Assembly: GCA_963675135.1 (NCBI GenBank)
Contig: OY776131.1
Coordinates: forward strand, 32,263,381-32,327,380
Reading direction: 5' to 3'
DNA: 64,000 nt
Origin: Galeopsis tetrahit
Lineage: Eukaryota > Streptophyta > Magnoliopsida > Lamiales > Lamiaceae
Shown: in pieces, positions 57,971 through 64,000 of the stretch
How positions within the stretch are numbered: position 1 is the stretch's first letter
Layout of the letters: each line of letters opens with the position of its first letter
Position numbers and translations under genes: made by a program
Notes under the pieces: generated by a model
The model's database searches: none
What the model was told of the DNA's origin: nothing
The model's input: only the letters and a program-made list of their open reading frames with translations

Positions 57971-58260
57971 TACTCCCTCCGTCCTGGAATATCTTTCATA
58001 TGTAGGTGAACACGTAAATTAAGAAAGTGTAATAATGAGTTAAGTTTTGAGAGATAATTTTGTAAAATTTTATGTATAAAGTAAAGAATGAGTTGATTTT
58101 TGTGTATGTGTGGCGAAAAAGTAATGATATTTGTGTAAAATTAAAAATATTGTGAAGATGAAGTTTATAAAGGATTTTCATTTTAAGGGTATGAAGGTTA
58201 TTGTGAGATATTTCGAGAAAAAAGAAAAGTATCTTTAGACAATTAAGAATATCTCTAATA
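57971..58260. mobile_element. Degenerate Stowaway-like MITE
   Basis: TACTCCCTCCGTCC at 57971 is the Stowaway-type end. The expected opposite end is only vaguely present (AAGTATCTTTAGAC near 58228), so the right border is uncertain. Confidence 0.45.
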
Positions 58261-58810
58261 CAGTACGTCAAATTCACACCACGAATTTCAAGGTATAGTG
58301 TCAGTCGATAATTAATGCATTTCCATGCTAAATTAAAGAAATTAAAGTAGAATTCCAAGTACAAAAATCATTGCGATTTCAGGGCATAGGACTAGTTGAT
58401 TGGACTAGATGATAAGTTTCTGTTTCGCAAGTTGATAATAATGATTAAATAGAAAAAGGAGAGGAGGGGTGAGAAATGAGAATGGCCAAACTCAAAGTGC
58501 AACTCAAATCGTTTATAAATAAGTAGTTTTTTTTTTTATAAGTTTATTTACTTAAATAAGTTGAGTTTGAGCTTTTTTTTTTTTTTTTTTTAAGTCTTTT
58601 ATGTTTTTTTATTTAATTTCATTTATATACTTTTCAATTTTACCATTTTTATCTAATTGCTTATAAGTTTCTAATATCATTTTTAACAAATATTTTTTAT
58701 TATTTTATTCTTACACACTACTTTTTATTTATTTTTTCTCTATCTCCTTATCTCTCTTTCTCAATCACATCATATTATATTTATAATTTAATCAACTTTC
58801 TTAATCTATG
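58261..58810. other. Host intergenic DNA with T-rich tracts
   Basis: AT-rich sequence with poly-T runs near 58530 and 58573-58591. Nothing else supported. Confidence 0.6.
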
Positions 58811-58812
58811 TA

Positions 58813-59045
58813 CTCCCTCCATCCGCCTATAAGTGTTACGTTACTTTTTGGCACAGAGATTAAGAAAAGTGATTAAATAATAGATATAGTACAAGTGATG
58901 TGATTGAGAGATGAGAGAGATAGAGAGAAAAAGTAAAATATAAAGTGAAGTGTAAGAAAAAGTACTTACCAAAAAAGGTATGGGAAACTTATAGGCGGAC
59001 GGACCAAAATGGTAAAATGGGAAGCTTATAGGCGGACGGAGGGAG
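58813..59045. mobile_element. Stowaway-like MITE
   Basis: The element is flanked by TA on both sides and has terminal inverted repeats: CTCCCTCCATCCGCCTATAA at the left and TTATAGGCGGACGGAGGGAG at the right. It is 233 bp long with no coding capacity. The interior (ATAGATATAGTACAAGTGATG) is shared with the copy at 60800-61313. Confidence 0.88.
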
Positions 59046-59759
59046 TATCTAAAAGTGGGAGTATATAATACTGTAAAAATATAATATATGTGATACTTTT
59101 TTTTTGAATTAATATATGTGATACTTAAATAAGTAAAGTAAGGACATTTAACAATACTAACTACTTTATAGTTATATTTTCATTTACAATAGTTGAAAAA
59201 ACATTTGAATATTTTTTTATAACATTTGATAAAATTGTCATTGCTTTTATTTTTCTTCATTTTTTAAATTCAAAAAGTCGATTTTTATGTTTTGATGATT
59301 ATATATATTGTAGTTTTTTGTTTTTAAATGCACTAATAAAATTTAAAAGATCTTTAAAAGATTTTCGTAGCAAAACTATTCATTAAAAAACCAATTAAAA
59401 CCATTAAAAAAGTATGATAAGCCATGAGTTAGACTTGTCCCTAAAAATTAAATATACTAGACTTTTTTTCTTCACAAAAACATATATGGAGTATAAAATA
59501 TAGGTAGGTAATTAAGGTAAGATGATAAAATATGATTTACCAATATTTAGAAACTGTCTTATATATTTAAACATGAAAATATTTTACACAATGAAAAATA
59601 TATTTAAGTCTAGCTAGTCTAATCCATTACTATCCATATCTATTCATCCAGGTTTAACTTGGATATACAATTAAGCACATGAAGTAAAAAGGCGATTGAG
59701 TAAAATTTGGTGGGATAATTATATATTTGTAAATATATAAATTAAATTAGAATTGTGAA
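59046..59759. other. Host intergenic DNA, AT-rich
   Basis: No gene or clear repeat seen beyond simple AT-rich runs. Confidence 0.6.
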
Positions 59760-60360
59760 TTTTGTCTAGGATGGGCACCAATGCATTGTCTAGTGTCCAG
59801 CCAAGTATTGACAAAACTAAATGATGTGGTTTGGATCGGGACCGGAATCTGTCCTAATGGATGGATCGGAGACCGGATCAGAATATTATTTTTTTTAAGA
59901 ATGTTTTTCAAGTTTATGGAAGTAAGAATAAAATTGACGAATTTGTGTATGAAAATTAAAGTGTTGCTCTTCATTTTAAATCAATCTACAACAATGTGAA
60001 TTTTATTTACATTATTATTAATGATCTTTTGACCTTAAAAGTAAATTAAATATGTTAGTTAAATTATATATTTGAAAAAATGTGGAGTAATAGATTTCAA
60101 CAATTTTACCTCACATCCTCACTAATTAATTACTTGATTTTGAAAAATAAGTGAAAGTGCATTAGTAAAAAATACGGAGTATAATTTTTTTTAAAAATAA
60201 AATCCGGTTCAAACCAGTCCGGACCGAAAAATTCCGATCTTAGATCGGACTGGACCGAAAAATCGGAATTCAAAATTTGAAGGACCGGAGATCGGAAACT
60301 AATCGATCGGTCCGGTTTCGGTCTTTTTTTCTTGTTCGATCTTTTTTTATGCACTCCTAT
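59760..60360. repeat. Possible non-autonomous DNA element with CCGG-rich words
   Basis: Words such as GATCGGGACCGGAAT (59838) and GGTCCGGTTTCGGTC (60310), unlike the AT-rich flanks, recur at both ends. Weak end similarity (CTAGGATGGGCACC against GCACTCCTATG reversed) would suit a hAT-type element, but no target duplication is found. Function and borders are uncertain. Confidence 0.3.
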
Positions 60361-60799
60361 GTGTACGTATTAAATTATAAATATTGTAAATGTGGAATTT
60401 ATGAAGGTCAAGTATATTTTTAGATTGTGTATTATCTTTCCAACATTAAAAAAAAAAAAAAAAAAAAAAAAGAAAGTGTGCAAAAACTTGTGTAAATAAG
60501 ATTCGTATAATGTACTGTAGAGTTTTGATTCATAGAATGTATAAGACGATAGAGAGTAATTTAAGAATGAAAAATAGGAGGTATGGTGGTGTGGGTGGGT
60601 GGGGTATGTCCTAGGGCGGCTCTTTAATTCTTGGCAGCGGCGGCAATATAACTCCCACCCTGCTCTCTGTCTTTCTGTCCTAGAATTAAATCTTTGGTGT
60701 TACTAATATTTATTAAATAAAATACATTTTCCGAAGAATAACATGATGATATTTGCTAATTAATTCCACCCTCATGAGTCTCATGTCTATTCATCTATG
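60361..60799. other. Host intergenic DNA with poly-A run
   Basis: An A-run occupies about 60446-60471. A short GC-richer piece with GGTGTGGGTGGGTGG (near 60590) follows. No gene seen. Confidence 0.55.
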
Positions 60800-61313
60800 T
60801 AGCCCATATAAGTTTTCCGTTACTTTTTTACATAAAAATTAAGGAAAGTGATTAAATAATAGATATAGTACTCCCTCCGTCCCATACTTGAAGTCACAAA
60901 TGAATTGGGCACGAGTTTTAATGAATGAATTGTTTATTAGTATTGTGTAAGATAAAGTGGAGGTAGTAAAGACTTTTCAACTTTATAAATAGTAATAAAG
61001 TTACTTTTTAGTGTAATAAATTAGTGGCATTTGTTGTAATATTGTGATGTTTTAAGGAGATTGTTTAAAAGTGTTTTTGCTATTTTAGGTAATGTACCTT
61101 CAAGTATGGGACGCCCAAAATGGTCAAATGTGCCTTCAAGTATGGGACGGAGGGAGTACAAGTGATGTGATGGGGATAAGGAGAGAGATAGAGATAAAAA
61201 GTAAGATATAAAGTGAAGTGTAAGAAAAAATACTTACCAAAAAAGATATGAGAAGCTTATAGACGGACGGACCAAAATGGTAAAATGGGAAGCTAATAGG
61301 CAGACGGAGGGAG
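60800..61313. mobile_element. Stowaway-like MITE, interrupted by another MITE
   Basis: It is a second copy of the 58813 family, with the left terminus worn (TATGTAGCCCATATAAG), and a clear right end (AGACGGAGGGAG, then TA). Its interior is split at ATAGATATAGTA / CAAGTGATGTGATGGGG, the point where the intact copy at 58889 reads through. Confidence 0.82.
60871..61156. mobile_element. Stowaway-like MITE nested in the 60800-61313 MITE
   Basis: This 286-bp insertion has TIRs CTCCCTCCGTCCCATACTTG and CAAGTATGGGACGGAGGGAG, flanked by TA. The interior is AT-rich and non-coding. It belongs to a different family from the surrounding MITE. Confidence 0.92.
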
Positions 61314-61790
61314 TACTAAGGAATACACCGGAAAAATATTTGATTATCAAAGTTTAACTCTTTTCAGATTTAGATCACCTACATTTAGATGCTATTAAAA
61401 TTAATTATGTTGTTAGTCAATCTGTCGTTGACTAACGGAAACAACTAATTTTGAGCGCATTAATTTTTCATTCAACCTTAAAAAAGTGGGTTGAGCAACA
61501 CTACAAGTTAGTTTAAAGCGAGCCTATGTGGGCCAAACCACATAGTTAGTGGGTTTTAACAGGTTGAAATGCGGCTTTAAAAGAAAGTAAAAAAACAAAT
61601 TATTTTTTAGTTTTCAAGGTGTATGATCTATTTTATTCACAAATAGGAATAGGTTTTTAATTTTTATACAATAAAGTCAAATTGACACTTAAAAAGATAA
61701 AGTTATCATTTTTCCATTTAAATCATTTCAAATTAATTAATATTAGACAGATTAACATCAAATCAATTTTATAAATGCTTAGTCTTGAAA
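61314..61790. other. Host intergenic DNA, AT-rich
   Basis: No gene or structured repeat seen. Confidence 0.6.
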
Positions 61791-61876
61791 AACGCGAAAA
61801 TCTATCACATTCCTTAATTCAAATATTCCTAAAAACGCGAAAATCTATCACCTTCCTTAATTCAAATATTCCTAAA
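61791..61876. repeat. Two-copy 43-bp tandem duplication
   Basis: AACGCGAAAATCTATCAC recurs at 61791 and 61834 with the rest of the unit, differing at one position (CACA against CACC). Confidence 0.85.
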
Positions 61877-63035
61877 AATAAGACAATTCGAATTAATTAG
61901 CTGACTTTTATGATTTTAATAATTCTGCATTTTATGATCCAGAATTAAATTACACAAGACTCATAACACAATTAAATCATAAAAAGACTAAATAAGCGTG
62001 CCATAGTGAATGTAGTTCCCGGTTATTTGAATATGCATACATATATGAAAATAGATTATGAAGGTTAATATGAACAGTGAAATGAATTTTGGTATGTAGA
62101 AATGGGTCATAATAAAATTATGAGTTTATAAGCTTAGAAAAAAGTTCATACATGGATATGCATATTAATATGCACGGAAAACGGGGTACATGCATTTTAC
62201 ATATGTGCATATGTGAAATGCACTATACGATATGCATGTATACATGCATACGGTAATGTGCATATCTAATGTTCACCTCCATGTTAATTTGTTGTATCCA
62301 TGAAACTTCTCATTTTTTTGCCTAATCCCCGAGTACTAAGTTGCACCCTAAAGACGTAATAATTAGGGCGATTCTTGCTCAGAAAAATACTAACCGGTAA
62401 TTCCAGCAGATCTGAATTCTTCCAAGCGAAGATTAACAATTCCAGTCGTGAACGTTCACCAATGGACTCTAGAAACTCCAGTTTTAATGGCGTGAACAGT
62501 GGCCGATTTCGCACCAATCGCATCAACAATGGCAGATTTCGAACAAAGCTCATCAACAATGGCAGAAATTAGGACTAACCGTTTGTGATTTTCCCAAATC
62601 GCATCAATGGCAGCATAAATTGAATCGTTTCTGTAGCCCAGCAACACAATGGTGAATTCTCCTTCGTTACTCCCAAAATGCATCGATGTGTTCTTCCCAA
62701 TTGCAGCGATTTTGGGAAAGTCAAGATTTTTTTTGAATATGTGCTATAATTGGAGAATTGATGTCTTGCAATTAAGATTTGAATTTACACAATTCGAATT
62801 AATGGGTAAAATATACTCCGTATTAATTAAGGAGTTATATGAATATTAAGGGCATTTAAGATTTTTTGACATTAATTTGACCCCTATTAGAGAATTTTAA
62901 AAGTTGTAGGTTTTACTTGCTTAAAACTCTATAGAAATGACTCTATTAGGGAATAATCTCATTATTTTTTTACTTTATCGATCTATTTTATCTACATTTT
63001 TCTTAAAACATGTGCCTATTTCAATAGGACTACCT
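61877..63035. other. Host intergenic DNA with a palindrome cluster
   Basis: Two perfect palindromes are at 62159-62174 (TGCATATTAATATGCA) and 62231-62250 (TATGCATGTATACATGCATA). A region at 62500-62570 repeats ATCAACAATGGCAGA. Short ORFs here (for example 62284-62559, minus) are made of that repeat and I do not call them as genes. Confidence 0.5.
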
Positions 63036-63038
63036 TAA

Positions 63039-63318
63039 GGGCATGTTTGTTTTGGAATTTTGAGGATTTTAAAATCCTAATGCTTTTTATGTTTTGTGTT
63101 TGTTTTGGGATTTATGTAGGGTAGAATTTAACTTTATAGAATAGGATTTATAGGTATTTATATAGGGTTTGTAGGAATTTATAGGGTTGACTTTTATAGG
63201 GTTTATAGGTATTTTATAAGGTGAGATTTTAAAATCTTGAATCAAAATTCCAAACTGTAAGAGGGGTGGAGTGTCGAAATCCCAAATCCGGATTTTCCAT
63301 CCAAAAACAAACATGCCC
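63039..63318. mobile_element. Tourist-like MITE (PIF/Harbinger type)
   Basis: It is flanked by TAA on both sides (63036-63038 and 63319-63321), with TIRs GGGCATGTTTGTTTT and AAAACAAACATGCCC. It is 280 bp long. The 3-bp TAA duplication is the Harbinger superfamily signature. No coding capacity. Confidence 0.85.
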
Positions 63319-63438
63319 TAAATGAATGAAGGGAGTAATATATTTTAATAATGTAGAGATTTAAAAATTTATATATTATTCCATTTAAAAGATAAATTTT
63401 TTATATTAATAGAGATTACATTATACACATATATATTC

Positions 63439-63478
<40 letters not shown>

Positions 63479-64000
63479 GAATAAATTAAAGAGATATGAT
63501 TTTATTAATAAAAGAAATCAATATACAAATTATAAAATTCGAAAAATTTCCTTGTACATAACATTTATTGTAAGTTTACATATTTTTCCATTTGAATTGA
63601 GACAAATAATATTCAATCAACTATTGTTCTTGACTTTAAAAACTGAAACATACAATTGTTTGTGTGTGATTATAGGTTTGGGAAGATACACACCTACCGT
63701 GGAAAGGGACTGTCCTTGACTTTTATTTATCGTCATTGCAAAAGATAATAAAATAAGAAACTGTCTCATTCAAAACTGTCTCATTCGAAACTTTACAAAG
63801 ATGTGTCATCTAAGACACTTAATGTCATTCTAGAGATATATTTTTTTACTACCTATAATCATTCTTAAAAGTATTGGTCCTTCAATAATGTTGTTTCCAA
63901 GTCTAGTAACGATCAGTCTAATTTCATTGCACAAATCGAACTTTAGATCAATGTTTCTAAGAAGCAATTATAGGAACACTTATCTTCAGAACCAATTTAG
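63319..64000. other. Host intergenic DNA with AT microsatellite
   Basis: An (AT)n run lies at about 63446-63474. The rest is AT-rich with no gene recognised; the window ends here. Confidence 0.6.

Noticed and set aside
59747..60354. Short ORFs in the host flank
   Set aside because: AT-rich chance frames under 80 residues with no recognisable domain or neighbouring gene signals.
62284..62683. Minus-strand ORFs with repeated V-R-N-x-P-L motifs
   Set aside because: They derive from a short DNA repeat (ATCAACAATGGCAG) and start or stop without any supporting signals.

Overview
The window is eukaryotic plant DNA, most likely from a eudicot. It is almost entirely a pile of nested LTR retrotransposons. 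The evidence is plant-specific lineages (Sirevirus-type Ty1/copia with a third ORF, Tat-type Ty3/gypsy with a second RNase H and an antisense gene, Athila-type gypsy), initiator-tRNA-Met-like and tRNA-Asp-like primer binding sites, GT-AG introns and Stowaway/Tourist-like MITEs. I recognise no host protein gene, tRNA, rRNA or CRISPR. Species cannot be fixed from the sequence.

Layout, by insertion order. Sirevirus C (+ strand) is the oldest layer. Only the later part of its third ORF (38148-40861 and 54012-55045) and its 3' LTR (55363-56963) are inside the window. Sirevirus A (+, pieces 592-7006, 20950-22256, 35258-38147) sits in C's third ORF. An Athila-like element D (+, 40862-54011, target duplication AGACT) sits further along in the same ORF. 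A's own third ORF was hit twice: by a Tat-type gypsy element (-, 7007-20949, duplication CCATC) and by a young Sirevirus B (-, 22257-35257). The Tat element carries a solo LTR (8031-9983, duplication TTTCC) in the upstream region of its antisense gene. A fragment of a C-related LTR (1-591) interrupts A's gag at the window edge. From 56964 to 64000 is AT-rich host DNA with several MITEs, one nested in another.

How the parts work. Each Sirevirus encodes, in order, gag with a zinc knuckle, then protease, integrase, reverse transcriptase and RNase H, then a long third ORF with coiled coils and basic clusters. All three third ORFs carry, in the same reading frame, a copy of the element's own 3' polypurine tract. 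The Tat element has gag-protease and a long open pol (RT, two RNase H domains, integrase). A spliced convergent gene on the other strand is separated from pol by a 124-bp tandem array. Element D keeps gag and protease but no RT or integrase. That space holds six near-identical tandem units of about 1.07 kb, each ending in a hairpin plus polypurine tract. Nearly all coding regions are broken; many stops are of the CAG-to-TAG type expected from decay of methylated CHG sites.

All alignments and counts here were made by eye.
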